Source of the DNA: Brevibacillus laterosporus
Lineage (GTDB): Bacteria > Bacillota > Bacilli > Brevibacillales > Brevibacillaceae
Direction: 5' to 3'
Assembly: GCF_030489605.1 (NCBI RefSeq)
Contig: NZ_JAUKFY010000022.1
Location: 1-64,000, forward strand
DNA: 64,000 nt
Shown here: positions 20,336 through 29,319 of the stretch, piece by piece
Layout of the letters: every line of letters starts with the position of its first letter
How positions within the stretch are numbered: the stretch's first letter is position 1
Position numbers and translations under genes: made by a program
Notes under the pieces: generated by a model
Seen by the model: the letters and a program-made list of their open reading frames with translations, nothing else
Told to the model about the DNA's origin: nothing
Databases searched by the model: none

Positions 20336-20614
20336 CTACACCCCGCTAACTAAGCGGTCTAAGGTAAGATCGGCTTCCTCTTCTGCTTCAAAAGCCTCCG
20401 ATGCCATATTGAGATTGATTTTAGCCATTTCCAAATAACCACGTTGCATTGTTTCTCGTATAAAGCGTTTTTTTCGTTCCTTGAGGTAGAGACTCATCGC
20501 TTGACGAATCAATTCACTTCGGTTTGATCTCTCTTTCTGCACAACGCCGTCTACCTCTTGCAATAAATGTTGCGGCAAACTGATCATGATACGTTTTGTA
20601 TTGCTTTTAGACAA
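20336..20614 (-). CDS. ndoAI: Antitoxin NdoAI (EndoAI, ribbon-helix-helix)
   Basis: The 92-residue protein is the ribbon-helix-helix antitoxin of NdoA. A TTG start at 20614 is chosen because GGAGGT lies 8 nt upstream and gives 92 residues, matching the 93-residue B. subtilis protein; the in-frame ATG further upstream lacks a ribosome site. The RIMISLPQHLL strand and the RSELIRQAMSLYL helix form the RHH fold. The conserved MQRGYLEMAKINLN and RLVSG tail bind the toxin. Order antitoxin-toxin is typical. Confidence 0.93.
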   Translation of the reverse strand: MSKSNTKRIMISLPQHLLQEVDGVVQKERSNRSELIRQAMSLYLKERKKRFIRETMQRGYLEMAKINLNMASEAFEAEEEADLTLDRLVSGV

Positions 20615-20779
20615 GACAAATCCACCTCCAGCCATGACCGTAACCTCTGTTCTCGAACGCTTTCCGTTCTCTTCTGATCTTATCAGTACCATTATGTCGA
20701 ACCATATGCAAAAATATACCTTTTTGATGCTTTTCACCGATGCATGATGCCCACCTTAAAAGGTATTCGATCTTTTCCG

Positions 20780-21985
20780 CTAAATTCCTGCCATTTTTCG
20801 ATATTCTTCTAAGAATTTATTGGCAATTCCATGACAGATACCGACAATTTTCCCATTTCGTAAGTAAACACGAGGAATGCGATAATTGAGCATACATGTT
20901 ACTTCATAATTGATTGTTCCCAAGCACTCGGCAATCTCATCGAGTGTAATTTCTTCATTCCCTTGTTTTCCGTACAAAACCACTTCGTCTCCCACCTGGG
21001 CATCTCCTGAGTGAATATGAAGAATGGTTTGATCCATACACACTCTGCCTACAATAGGCACTCGTTTGCCATGACATAAGGCGACACCTCGATTAGACAA
21101 TAAACGGGGAAAACCATCTCCATATCCGATTGGTACAGTGGCTATCTGTTCTTGATCGGTGGTTGTATAGGTGGCTCCATAGCTGATTGTGGAATGCGGG
21201 GGCATATTTTTCACATGGGAAATTCGGGTTTTTAAGCTGAGGGCTGGTTTTAAATCAAGTACATGCTGTTGTTTTATGAAGTCGGAAGGATACAATCCGT
21301 ATAAGCCTATGCCCAATCGGATCAAATCATAACTCCATTCTGGAAAAACAATTGCTGCAGCCGTATTATTGCAATGAATGAGCGGAAGCTTATAGCCTGC
21401 TTTCTCAACAGCTTTCAAGCGTTCCTGAAATAAGGCATGCTGTCCTTTTACATGTGTAGTGTCTTCCTCATCCGCACAAGCAAAGTGCGTGAATATTCCA
21501 ACCCAACGCATGGAATCATTTGTAGTTATCGTATGGATAAGCTCCAATAATTCTTTTTCATTACTAACCCCGATGCGTCCCATACCTGTATCAACTTTGA
21601 CATGAATCTCCAATTTTTTAGAACTGCCTACCAAAAGATGGGCAGCCTCTTGCAGCCACTGAAGATGATAAACGGTCAATTGAATATCCTCTTCCACAGC
21701 GGTTTGCATAGCATCTACGGGGGTATAACCTAAAACAAGGATCGGTGCTGTAATACCTGCTCGTCGCAGCACAAGCGCCTCATCTAAAGCAGCTACCGCC
21801 AGTCTGGTAGCTCCATGCGCAAGTGCTTCTCTGGCCGTATATTCTGAACCATGACCATATCCATCCGCTTTAACTACTGCCATAATTTCTGAGTGGGCAG
21901 GGATATGTTGGCGCAGGGCAGAGACATTAGCCGCAATCGCATCCAGATCAACTTCTATCCATGTATCGCGGGCATATGGCTTCAT
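20780..21985 (-). CDS. alr: Alanine racemase
   Basis: The 401-residue PLP enzyme makes D-alanine for peptidoglycan. The PLP motif VVKADGYGHGS (residues about 37-47, Lys39 the Schiff-base residue) and GRVCMDQTILHI near residue 313 are diagnostic. The length fits a Bacillus Alr (about 390). It is 42 nt or more upstream of ndoAI, as in B. subtilis, so the toxin-antitoxin pair may share its transcript. The C-terminal tail (CHGIANKFLEEYRKMAGI) is slightly extended. Confidence 0.96.
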   Translation of the reverse strand: MKPYARDTWIEVDLDAIAANVSALRQHIPAHSEIMAVVKADGYGHGSEYTAREALAHGATRLAVAALDEALVLRRAGITAPILVLGYTPVDAMQTAVEEDIQLTVYHLQWLQEAAHLLVGSSKKLEIHVKVDTGMGRIGVSNEKELLELIHTITTNDSMRWVGIFTHFACADEEDTTHVKGQHALFQERLKAVEKAGYKLPLIHCNNTAAAIVFPEWSYDLIRLGIGLYGLYPSDFIKQQHVLDLKPALSLKTRISHVKNMPPHSTISYGATYTTTDQEQIATVPIGYGDGFPRLLSNRGVALCHGKRVPIVGRVCMDQTILHIHSGDAQVGDEVVLYGKQGNEEITLDEIAECLGTINYEVTCMLNYRIPRVYLRNGKIVGICHGIANKFLEEYRKMAGI

Positions 21986-21988
21986 GAA

Positions 21989-22432
21989 TTATCGCCTCTT
22001 ATTCTTTCTGTTAATAACATGTAGTCTCTCGTTTAAATGAGCTAGAAATTTATGAGATATCATGAGAGGCATACGTTTTCCGTTAATACGGTACATATGT
22101 CTCCCTTCAATAATCGGCTCTACTTGCGTCAGTGGATACGCTGTTTCTTGTCCACGAATATTGATAATGAGATGAGATTTCGTCACAGTGTAAGCAGGTC
22201 GAAGTCTCCACTTATAAAAGAACGGAGCCAAGCCCACCAGTGCTACCGCACTTGCTATGGCGATTACTTTAAATACTGTGCTATCCCGGTCACCAAAAAA
22301 ATTCGACAGCAGAATCATGATTATCACAAAAAGTACCGTTTCCATAATTCGCATCTTAGCATCCTTACGTAAGAATAAATCTGAATAGGTCGCTTTTTCA
22401 TGATAGAGTACCTCACCATATTCATGTTTCAT
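21989..22432 (-). CDS. Membrane protein with PH-like domain
   Basis: The 147-residue protein has two adjacent transmembrane segments (about 30-46 and 54-72) and a C-terminal soluble segment whose beta pattern (RPAYTVTKSHLIINIRGQE) resembles a bacterial PH (YdbS/YdbT-like) domain. No catalytic residues are seen. It lies 3 nt before alr and is probably co-transcribed with it. Function unknown. Confidence 0.6.
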   Translation of the reverse strand: MKHEYGEVLYHEKATYSDLFLRKDAKMRIMETVLFVIIMILLSNFFGDRDSTVFKVIAIASAVALVGLAPFFYKWRLRPAYTVTKSHLIINIRGQETAYPLTQVEPIIEGRHMYRINGKRMPLMISHKFLAHLNERLHVINRKNKRR

Positions 22433-22613
22433 CTAAGTTGAATCACCCCTTATAAATAACTCGTTACGTATCTTACCGTTTTTTTAGGGAGCCTGTCAAT
22501 GAAGCAACATGAAATGTCAGAAAAATCCGTCTATATTTGCCGATTAGATATGGCTTTGGTGAGCAAGTAAAATCACTAGATCGTACATATGTTTTCTTTT
22601 CTCATGCTACATA

Positions 22614-22645
22614 GAAAAAGAGACGAAGACACCCTTCGTCTCTTG
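22614..22645 (-). terminator. Terminator of the LolA-like lipoprotein gene
   Basis: Arms AGAGACGAAG and CTTCGTCTCT form a 10-bp stem followed by TTTTTC on the minus strand. Confidence 0.88.
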
Positions 22646-22658
22646 CAGCTTCGATACT

Positions 22659-23690
22659 TTATTTACCGCCTACACCATAAGTAGACTGTGCTACCTTTAG
22701 CATTTCATCTTCAGGCAAGTCACCGGAGAGTGTGAATTCGACACCATCCAGCTCCCATTTAAGAATACGTTTTTCTTCAGCAGTCTGATACAGAACACCA
22801 ATGGTAAAACCAAGGTCTACAGGCATTCCTTGTTCATAGGAAACAGTCGCAGCAGTTGGACGGCTTTCCATCAAGGAATAGTTGTACTCTCCTTTATATT
22901 GTAACAATACGCTCTTCTCATTATTATGAGTCACCGGTTCAATGTTGTTTAGCTTAATTCCTGCTGGTACATAAGTCGGCTGTATAACCCCAAATTGGCT
23001 CGTAGGCTTCTTCACACCTGTTTCAGTTTGACCCATAGTCGGAACAGAAGGGAGAGCACTAGTCATGTTCTTATCTTTATCGAACGCGTCCTTCGGAAAT
23101 TCAGGGTTAAAGTTGAACTCAGTGAAATTAATTTCTACCAGCTTATTCATATTGTTGTCCATAATCTCAGCTCTCGTTGGCCTCAAATCATTGCTCATCC
23201 AAATTTTTTGCTTGCTAAAGGAACGATTGCCACTGTAGTTCGCTTTTACTTCAAAGACATACTCCTTATCATCCATTTTCAATTTACGATCAGCATCATT
23301 TACAATACTGTTAACCAACGTTTCATATAAGTAGAGAGGTCCATTGTTTTCCGGCCATCCACTTTGGAAACGGAAGCTTTTTTTCAGATGTGGGGTTAAC
23401 ACAAAAACACCTTCATCATTACGTAAAATAATTTGCGTAATGTTACGCTGTTTAGATGTGAGAGCTACACGATAATTATTTTGTTTAGAATACCAGACCT
23501 CCACATCATATTCTTGTGGTGTGGTACCGGTTTGCAGAGTTAACACTGCATTGGTCTTATAACCGGTAATTTTGTCCATCTTCCCTCCTAATTCATTCAC
23601 TACATCCTCTGGTGTCTTTGTCCCGAAGCATCCCGTCACGAGCAACGAGAGCACCAATAGCATGACTAAACCTAAAGCTCTACGTTTCAT
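22659..23690 (-). CDS. LolA-like outer-envelope lipoprotein (YdcC-like)
   Basis: The 343-residue protein has a lipobox (LLVTGCFG; Cys at 21) after a hydrophobic signal. Residues about 30-190 match a LolA/LolB-like fold with YDVEVWYSKQNNYRVAL and FSKQKIWMSNDLRPTRAEI; a second segment (about 230-330) follows. B. subtilis YdcC is a sporulation-linked homologue next to alr. Here it sits one gene upstream of alr. Function is not settled. Confidence 0.78.
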   Translation of the reverse strand: MKRRALGLVMLLVLSLLVTGCFGTKTPEDVVNELGGKMDKITGYKTNAVLTLQTGTTPQEYDVEVWYSKQNNYRVALTSKQRNITQIILRNDEGVFVLTPHLKKSFRFQSGWPENNGPLYLYETLVNSIVNDADRKLKMDDKEYVFEVKANYSGNRSFSKQKIWMSNDLRPTRAEIMDNNMNKLVEINFTEFNFNPEFPKDAFDKDKNMTSALPSVPTMGQTETGVKKPTSQFGVIQPTYVPAGIKLNNIEPVTHNNEKSVLLQYKGEYNYSLMESRPTAATVSYEQGMPVDLGFTIGVLYQTAEEKRILKWELDGVEFTLSGDLPEDEMLKVAQSTYGVGGK

Positions 23691-24034
23691 TACCTCAACT
23701 CCCCTTGTCTAGTTTCGACAATGAAGGGCTTGACTGTCTATTTCCTAGGAAATTTGTCAGATAGCTATCCAGCTCCAGTCAACATATCCTACATGCCGAC
23801 TGAATCTTGTACATTCCGCAAATATTCCTGCGCTAACAGAACTTTAGTAAAGTCTGTAGAGCTAACAGTTTCCCCTCCTGCTCTATGCGTTATATATCTA
23901 TGAGCCTTCTCGTCCCAATATGCAGACAAGTTAGAGTTTGACTTGGAGCCTGCAAAAATCTTCCTTTACATATTAAGTCTTCTGAACATAAAAAAGACCC
24001 TCACCTCAAGGGTGAAGGTCTTTCGCGAAACCTA
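23691..24034. other. Intergenic region upstream of the LolA-like gene
   Basis: The first half (to about 23980) contains no credible gene; a plus-strand open frame at 23721-23903 has no ribosome site. The last part holds the SASP terminator (next entry). Confidence 0.5.
23991..24023 (-). terminator. Terminator of the gamma-SASP gene
   Basis: Arms AAAGACCtTCACC and GGTGAGGGTCTTT form a 13-bp stem followed by TTTATG on the minus strand. Confidence 0.88.
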
Positions 24035-24364
24035 TTATTTAGTAGCGTTGTTTTGTTGAGCAGCGCGAGCAGCAGAAGCTCGATTCTGCTTTTGCACTTG
24101 AGCTACGTTCGTTTCGCTTGCGAACTCAGTCGCTGTATTTTGTGCAGCAGCACGAGCAGCAGAAGCTTGATTTTGTCTTTGTACTTGAGCTACGTTTGTT
24201 TCGCTTGCGAACTCAGTTGCTGTATTTTGTGCAGCAGCACGAGCAGCAGAAGCTTGATTTTGTCTTTGTACTTGAGCTGCATTTGTTTCACTTGCAAACT
24301 CAGTTGCTGTATTTTGTGCAGCAGCACGAGCAGCATTGTTCAACCCTTGTTGTTTGTTATTCAT
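24035..24364 (-). CDS. Gamma-type small acid-soluble spore protein
   Basis: The 109-residue protein has three near-identical 29-residue repeats (AARAAAQNTATEFASETN...), followed by a partial fourth. Each holds the TEFASETN motif that is the cleavage site of the germination protease GPR in gamma-SASPs, and the chain lacks Cys and Trp. The start MNNKQQGLNN is chosen because AAGGGAGGTGAG lies just upstream. Gamma-SASPs are not DNA-binding and serve as an amino-acid store in the spore core. The B. subtilis SspE has two such repeats. Confidence 0.92.
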   Translation of the reverse strand: MNNKQQGLNNAARAAAQNTATEFASETNAAQVQRQNQASAARAAAQNTATEFASETNVAQVQRQNQASAARAAAQNTATEFASETNVAQVQKQNRASAARAAQQNNATK

Positions 24365-24524
24365 GGATATCTCACCTCCCTTGATGACACATATAATTTG
24401 TGCGTAATCAAGAGAGCGTATCCACACCTTATTTTAACAGGTATATCACAAAGCGAAATTTTAAACGCTCATTTAAATTGAATATTTTACCCGGATTTCT
24501 TCGTCATATCCGTATGAGTATACA

Positions 24525-24554
24525 AAAAAGGAGCCTTAACTAGCACTCCTTTTC
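24525..24554 (-). terminator. Terminator of the ArsR-type gene
   Basis: Arms AAAAGGAGTGC and GGCTCCTTTT form a stem followed by TTTTTT on the minus strand. Confidence 0.75.
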
Positions 24555-24573
24555 GTATGATGGTCTTCCCTAT

Positions 24574-24906
24574 TTAACTGCTTAAGGTAACACGCTGTTG
24601 CTTTTCAACAAGTGGCTTAACATCCGGCAAATGCTCAAGAATGAGCTTCATAACTGGGGCAGACTCGTTGTTTAGGGAGTAAAATACCCAGGCCCCACGG
24701 CGTTCTTCCTTTACCAAACCTTGTCCTTTGAGTTTAGCTAAATGTTGGGAAACGGATGGCTGAGAAGCTTGTAAAATTTCTACCAAATCACGTACACATA
24801 GAGATTGAACTTGTAACAAAGCCATAATGGTTAATCTCGTCTTGTCACCGAGTAGTTTGAATAAGTCAGCAAGCACCATCATCTGAATCATATCTGTGGT
24901 CTCCAT
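24574..24906 (-). CDS. ArsR/SmtB-family transcriptional regulator
   Basis: The 110-residue winged helix protein carries the KLLGDKTRLTIMALL helix and ASQPSVSQHLAKLKGQGLV recognition helix. The metal site ELCVCDL of true ArsR repressors is replaced by LCVRDL, with one Cys, so arsenic or cadmium sensing is not supported. Start ATG at 24906 with GGTGGGAAG upstream; a longer ORF exists but lacks a site. It follows the orphan pstB gene by 185 nt or more on the same strand. Confidence 0.88.
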   Translation of the reverse strand: METTDMIQMMVLADLFKLLGDKTRLTIMALLQVQSLCVRDLVEILQASQPSVSQHLAKLKGQGLVKEERRGAWVFYSLNNESAPVMKLILEHLPDVKPLVEKQQRVTLSS

Positions 24907-25030
24907 ATTCTTCCCACCTTTGTATAAACTTTCTTCACCAAGTATACTATATGGATAGTGAAAATTGGAATCCAAGGTTTTGATTTCTCTGAGTAATAAC
25001 ACGATTTTTACAGTTACACTTGAATTGGGC

Positions 25031-25060
25031 GAAAAAAAAGAACGGCTTTAGCCGCTCTTC
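25031..25060 (-). terminator. Terminator of the orphan pstB gene
   Basis: Arms GAGCGGC and GCCGTTC with an AT loop, followed by a run of T on the minus strand. Confidence 0.75.
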
Positions 25061-25090
25061 AAATAAAGGGGGTATAGCTGTATCTCATAA

Positions 25091-25843
25091 TCAGCCAAAA
25101 CGGCCGGAGATATAGTCCTTCAGGCGTTGATCTTTTGGATTCTCAAACACCTCAGTGGTTTGGTTCATTTCAATGCATTCACCTTGTAAAAAGAAAGCGG
25201 TTTTATCAGAAATACGGGCGGCTTGCTGCATGTTATGCGTTACCATCACCAACGTATAATTCTCCTTTAATTGTATCAACAGCTCCTCTATTTTAGCTGT
25301 AGCAATAGGGTCTAGGGCAGATGTCGGTTCATCTAACAGGATGATCTCTGGTTCTACGGCCAGAGCCCGTGCAATACATAAGCGTTGCTGCTGTCCGCCT
25401 GATAAACCATGAGCGGGTTTATGCAAACTATCCTTTACCTCTTCCCACAAGGCTGCCTGCCGCAAGCTAGCCTCAACCAATTCCTCTAGTTGCTTCTTAT
25501 CTCGAATCCCATGTAATTTCGGACCATATACAATGTTTTCATAAATGCTTTTTGGAAAAGGAGTAGGCTTTTGAAACACCATTCCGACTTGCTTACGTAA
25601 TTGCTCCACATCCCAATTGGCATCATATATATTTTTACCTGCAATCTGAATGCTTCCTGTGATTTTCACATGCGGAATCATATCATTCACGCGGTTAATT
25701 GTCCGTAAAAAGGTTGATTTCCCGCAGCCGGAAGGACCGATTAAAGCGGTAATTGATTTTGGTTCAATCTCCATTTCAATATGCTTTAAAGCATGGGTTA
25801 ATCCGTAATAGACATGCAGGTTTTGCACCTTAATCATGCTCAA
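25091..25843 (-). CDS. pstB: Phosphate ABC transporter ATP-binding protein PstB (orphan copy)
   Basis: The 250-residue ATPase has Walker [10 protein letters not shown], signature [16 protein letters not shown] and Walker [13 protein letters not shown]. The C-terminal KDYISGRFG is the PstB ending. The TTG start has AGGAG spaced 8 nt upstream. It is not beside pstSCA; a complete pst operon with a second pstB lies at 46897-50551. It may be an alternative ATPase for the same permease, but that is inference. Confidence 0.9.
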   Translation of the reverse strand: MSMIKVQNLHVYYGLTHALKHIEMEIEPKSITALIGPSGCGKSTFLRTINRVNDMIPHVKITGSIQIAGKNIYDANWDVEQLRKQVGMVFQKPTPFPKSIYENIVYGPKLHGIRDKKQLEELVEASLRQAALWEEVKDSLHKPAHGLSGGQQQRLCIARALAVEPEIILLDEPTSALDPIATAKIEELLIQLKENYTLVMVTHNMQQAARISDKTAFFLQGECIEMNQTTEVFENPKDQRLKDYISGRFG

Positions 25844-26038
25844 GAACTTCGCTCCTCTCCTTGCTTCTATTCACAGATTACATGACAGACATGAAGCCTG
25901 TATGAGATTTATGTAAATTTTTTTTAAAGGTGTCCAAGTAACAGCGGACTTCCCTTTTGGGTCAAAGCCAAACATGAATAATCCAATTTTGAAAAGGAAA
26001 TCATGAAACTACTTATAAAGAAAGGAGTGAGTAGGGGC

Positions 26039-26233
26039 ATGGATAAATTTGTATTGCTTCTTGTTATTATCGGTGCTATCAACTGGGGACTAGTTGGTTT
26101 ATTCCAACTTGATGTGGTTGCAACCTTGTTTGGGGGTATGAACTCTACTTTAAGTCGTATTATTTACACGATTATTGGTATTGCCGGAATTTATGCTATC
26201 AAGTTTTTTGGAAGCGACCGTCAACGTACCTAG
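26039..26233 (+). CDS. Small DUF378-type membrane protein
   Basis: The 64-residue protein has two membrane segments (about 4-24 and 37-55) and the NWGLVGLF motif typical of the YuzA/DUF378 family. The ATG at 26039 is chosen because AAAGGAGTGAG lies upstream. It is convergent with the GerMN lipoprotein gene. Function unknown. Confidence 0.82.
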   Translation: MDKFVLLLVIIGAINWGLVGLFQLDVVATLFGGMNSTLSRIIYTIIGIAGIYAIKFFGSDRQRT

Positions 26234-26272
26234 AAATCAGCTTATGTGTACAAGCTGACTCATATAAAAATG

Positions 26273-26309
26273 AAAAACGGTGCGTCATTGATAGACACAC
26301 CGTTTTTTT
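26273..26309. terminator. Bidirectional terminator between DUF378 and GerMN genes
   Basis: Arms AAAAACGGTG and CACCGTTTTT surround an internal short stem; the run of A/T on each side serves both convergent genes. Confidence 0.85.
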
Positions 26310-26341
26310 GGTTCTACCTTTATTCTGTTCAGGTTCTTCTG

Positions 26342-26863
26342 TTAGGGTGTAGAGCGAGTTAATGGTTCATCAATGCTAACATGCCCCATGAGAGATTCGG
26401 TCTTTTTCCCATCTACTAAAACAACGATTTTCATAACCTCTGGGAACTGAAACATGGTTTGTTTCAATGCATCAATAGCAAAGGCTTCACCACTAGAGCC
26501 CATATTATATTGGTTTGTCCCCTTAGCATCAATGGTTAACGTACCGTTTTCAAACGCAATGGAGTGGTAACCAAAGTCTTTCCAAAGCGCATTATGATCT
26601 GGCTTGGATGGTTTCCCCAGCAATTCCATTGCCTTTGCATACTTATCCTTATCAGAAGCAGGGGCTGTAATCTGCTGTTTCTCTTCTATTAGCTTGGTTA
26701 GATCATTGTCTGCATAGTAAAGGGTAAGGGTTAGCTGTTGTGTTTCCTTCACAGGTTGTTCTCTCTTGGCATCCTTGGCCGGCTCCACTGTCGCAGAATT
26801 GTTATTGCATGCAGCCACTAGTAAAGCTAGAAGGGCACACATGATAAGAGCTATTCGTTTCAT
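26342..26863 (-). CDS. GerMN-domain lipoprotein
   Basis: The 173-residue lipoprotein has a lipobox (LVAACNN) after a hydrophobic signal. Residues about 45-160 match a GerMN (sporulation/spore germination) domain with QLTLYYADNDLTKLI-like and ENGTLTIDAKGTNQYNMGSSGE segments. The start ATG 26863 is favoured by AAGGAAGG upstream. It follows the amidase by 22 nt and is probably co-transcribed. GerMN proteins are linked to germination and peptidoglycan; exact role here unknown. Confidence 0.83.
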   Translation of the reverse strand: MKRIALIMCALLALLVAACNNNSATVEPAKDAKREQPVKETQQLTLTLYYADNDLTKLIEEKQQITAPASDKDKYAKAMELLGKPSKPDHNALWKDFGYHSIAFENGTLTIDAKGTNQYNMGSSGEAFAIDALKQTMFQFPEVMKIVVLVDGKKTESLMGHVSIDEPLTRSTP

Positions 26864-26884
26864 CCCCAACCTTCCTTTCCTTTA

Positions 26885-28558
26885 TTAGTAGGTTTGGTAG
26901 TACTCAAAGATCGCATCTGCTAATGATTTTGCTACCTTATCTTGAAATTGCGGGGACATTAATTGAGTATTTTCGGTTTGATTCGTAAGAAACCCTGTTT
27001 CTGTCAATACAGCAGGCATTTTCGTGTTCTTTACAACATAAAAGTTGTTTTGTTTTACTTTCCGATCAGGGAATTGGGTCGCCGCCAGCAGATGCTTATG
27101 AACCACACGCGCTAAATCCAAGCTGTTCTGATTGTAATAATAGGTTTCGGTTCCGCGCGTTTCCGGTTTAAAGGAGTTAGCATGTACAGAGATAAATACA
27201 TCAGCATCTATCTCATTGGCTATATCTGTACGCTCCTTTAGCGTCAAATACGTATCGGTGCTGCGGGTTGCGATGACTTGAAATTCTTTATGCTGTTTTA
27301 GGTATTCAACTAAACGATTAGCTACAGATAAAGTAAAATCCTTTTCATAGTTGCCGACCGTTCCCTTGGCTCCTACATCATGACCACCATGCCCCGCATC
27401 TACAACAATGAGATACCCCGTTTTTTGCGGTTTAGCTTGTAATTGCAGCTTTACACCTTCATTTGTCGACACTAGCTGATATTTACTTGAGCGATTCAAT
27501 TCCACTACAACTCTGACCGTTTTAGGAGCGTCCTGATATTGGCTGTATCGAATCGATCGGATAAGCGGTTGAGTTTGTTGGCTGACTGCGCTAATGGATG
27601 CGTCATTGGAATCTTCATCACTTAGCTCTAATTTTTCTGGGCTGTCCATATTAGAGGAGGAATAATCGGAGGAACCGCTCTCTTTCCTTTGATCAATCAC
27701 TATCTCTTTGCTTTCCTCGTCACGCATTTTATTGGATAGTTCCATTTCCGGGAAATCCATTACAATCCGATAGGGATTTTGTAAGACTGACACAGTTGGA
27801 GATACCTTATATCTGGTTTGAATCCGAACACTGTCATCCTGTGGCTCAATTCCTGTCAATCTGTTCATGCGAGTAATAACCACTTCATTGCGCTTTTCGT
27901 CCCACTCAGCTACATCTGTTCCGATACTGTCTTTTATATCTTGTAAGGATATAACTGTCGTCGAATCAATTACTTTCTTCAAGCTGGCCTTGGCAGTCAG
28001 CTCGTCTTGGGAAACTCCCAATCTGTCTGCAATCGCCTTCACTGGTAATAAAACCTTATCCTCCCAGTGATATACTTTCTCAGTAGCCGGTAAAGCTTGT
28101 CCATTAATTTGCGTCTGAACAGGTTGGTTGACAATTACAGTCCGGCTGTCATTTTCCCATCCTACCGTCGCTCCTAATGCTTCCCCCACAAATCGCAGAG
28201 GTAGCAGCATCCGATTATTCATGAGCTCGGGCGCGGCCTCCAAGGTCTGTGCTTTCCCATTTATGTAGGCTTTCTTGCTGTTTAACTGCAAAATTACCTC
28301 TCGATTATCTTTCGTAATCTTAGCCTTTCGCTCCTGCTGGTTCCAATCAATTTTTGCTCCCAAACCTTCTGCAATAACGCGAACAGGGACAAGGGTGCGT
28401 CCGTTGGAGATGAGCGGAGGAACTTCCGCATTAACGCTCCTGCCCTCGATCCGTAATTGTATATTGCCCTTTGTCGATTGTCCTGCGGCATCTATTGCTT
28501 GAGGCGCCATCCAAATAAAACTACTCAAGGCAACCAAGCCTAAAACAAACTTTTTCAA
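26885..28558 (-). CDS. N-acetylmuramoyl-L-alanine amidase with copper-amine-oxidase-like N domain
   Basis: The 557-residue exported enzyme has a signal peptide (1-24). Residues about 30-135 form the copper amine oxidase N domain (repeats of LISNGRTLVPVRVIAEGLGAKIDW and MLLPLRFVGEALGATVGW). An AMIN-like region (about 230-370) follows. The C-terminal Amidase_3 domain (about 375-555) has zinc ligands DAGHGGHD, NYEKD and SVHANS and the catalytic Glu in LTETGFL. It cleaves the lactyl-peptide bond of peptidoglycan. It is followed by a GerMN lipoprotein, suggesting a cell-wall or spore envelope role. Confidence 0.92.
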   Translation of the reverse strand: MKKFVLGLVALSSFIWMAPQAIDAAGQSTKGNIQLRIEGRSVNAEVPPLISNGRTLVPVRVIAEGLGAKIDWNQQERKAKITKDNREVILQLNSKKAYINGKAQTLEAAPELMNNRMLLPLRFVGEALGATVGWENDSRTVIVNQPVQTQINGQALPATEKVYHWEDKVLLPVKAIADRLGVSQDELTAKASLKKVIDSTTVISLQDIKDSIGTDVAEWDEKRNEVVITRMNRLTGIEPQDDSVRIQTRYKVSPTVSVLQNPYRIVMDFPEMELSNKMRDEESKEIVIDQRKESGSSDYSSSNMDSPEKLELSDEDSNDASISAVSQQTQPLIRSIRYSQYQDAPKTVRVVVELNRSSKYQLVSTNEGVKLQLQAKPQKTGYLIVVDAGHGGHDVGAKGTVGNYEKDFTLSVANRLVEYLKQHKEFQVIATRSTDTYLTLKERTDIANEIDADVFISVHANSFKPETRGTETYYYNQNSLDLARVVHKHLLAATQFPDRKVKQNNFYVVKNTKMPAVLTETGFLTNQTENTQLMSPQFQDKVAKSLADAIFEYYQTY

Positions 28559-28717
28559 AATTTCTCCTCCCCTATCTTGCTGTTCATTACTTTAGACGTT
28601 ACTTGATGAGAAAAGTTTTTAGGCTTTTGGTACTAAAAATCCTTACACTTGCTTCAAGTGACGATAATTTATATTAGCAAAACATTCGAGCCAGTGGTTC
28701 ATTATTAGTGGTTTAAC

Positions 28718-28765
28718 AGAAAAAATACTGCCCCACGGTTTTTTACCTTGAGGGGGCAGTTTTTC
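28718..28765 (-). terminator. Terminator of the 141-residue gene
   Basis: Arms ACTGCCCC and GGGGCAGT surround an AT-rich loop; TATTTTTT follows on the minus strand. Nothing else is seen in 28559-28822. Confidence 0.8.
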
Positions 28766-28822
28766 ACAATACTCTTTTTTTCAAAATTCACTTTTCCTTT
28801 TTGTTGTTGCAAATCATTTTCA

Positions 28823-29248
28823 TTACCTGTTTTTTGTCTCGTGTTTAACTGGAACAGGTAAATTGTTTGTTTGAAGGTTGCCTAATAGCTGTTGGATTAC
28901 ATTGGCTACGGCAGGATTAGAAAGGATCTGCATGGTATCCTTCATCTTAGATTTCGATAATTTAGGCATCACCTTACTAATTTCCGGCATAATCGAAGTT
29001 AGCTGAGGGAGCAACGGCAGCACTTGCTCCAAATTAATTCCGAGACTTGGTTTTGGAGGTTCTTCCACAATAACAGGCTCTGGCGGCTTCCTTCTCCTAG
29101 GAAAAAGACTAAAGCTAAGCCGTTTACGTTCTGACTCGACAGGTCGCAGCCGTCCCAGCAACATTTTTATTTCCTGAATTTCTCGTCGGAGATGGGCCAT
29201 TTCTTGTTGAACATGTGCATGTTGGTTTTGCTGAAGTGTGGATAACAT
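28823..29248 (-). CDS. Hypothetical protein with N-terminal coiled coil
   Basis: The 141-residue product has an N-terminal helical segment (VQQEMAHLRREIQEIKMLLGRLR), a Pro-rich linker (KPPEPVIVEEPPKPS) and a C-terminal helix. No family is recognised. The ATG at 29248 has no spaced ribosome site; AAAGGAGAGG instead sits 6-7 nt upstream of an in-frame ATT at 29305, which would add 19 residues. It follows the SpoVIF-like gene closely, so the two are likely co-transcribed. Confidence 0.6.
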   Translation of the reverse strand: MLSTLQQNQHAHVQQEMAHLRREIQEIKMLLGRLRPVESERKRLSFSLFPRRRKPPEPVIVEEPPKPSLGINLEQVLPLLPQLTSIMPEISKVMPKLSKSKMKDTMQILSNPAVANVIQQLLGNLQTNNLPVPVKHETKNR

Positions 29249-29319
29249 CCTTAGTTGATTGCTATGGGTTGAATTTCGACGTTTCAGTGGTGTCTTCTTT
29301 GAAATGACAACCCTCTCCT

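Noticed and set aside
22499-22570. 23-codon plus-strand frame between the PH-like and LolA-like genes
   Set aside because: It has an AGGGAG 7 nt upstream but no promoter, no recognisable motif and no context; too little to call.
23721-23903. 60-residue plus-strand frame
   Set aside because: No ribosome site before the ATG and no conserved pattern.
25861-25925. PhoP box upstream of the orphan pstB
   Set aside because: TTTACA, ATACA and TCATG elements occur, but spacing is irregular and no exact TTAACA repeats are present.
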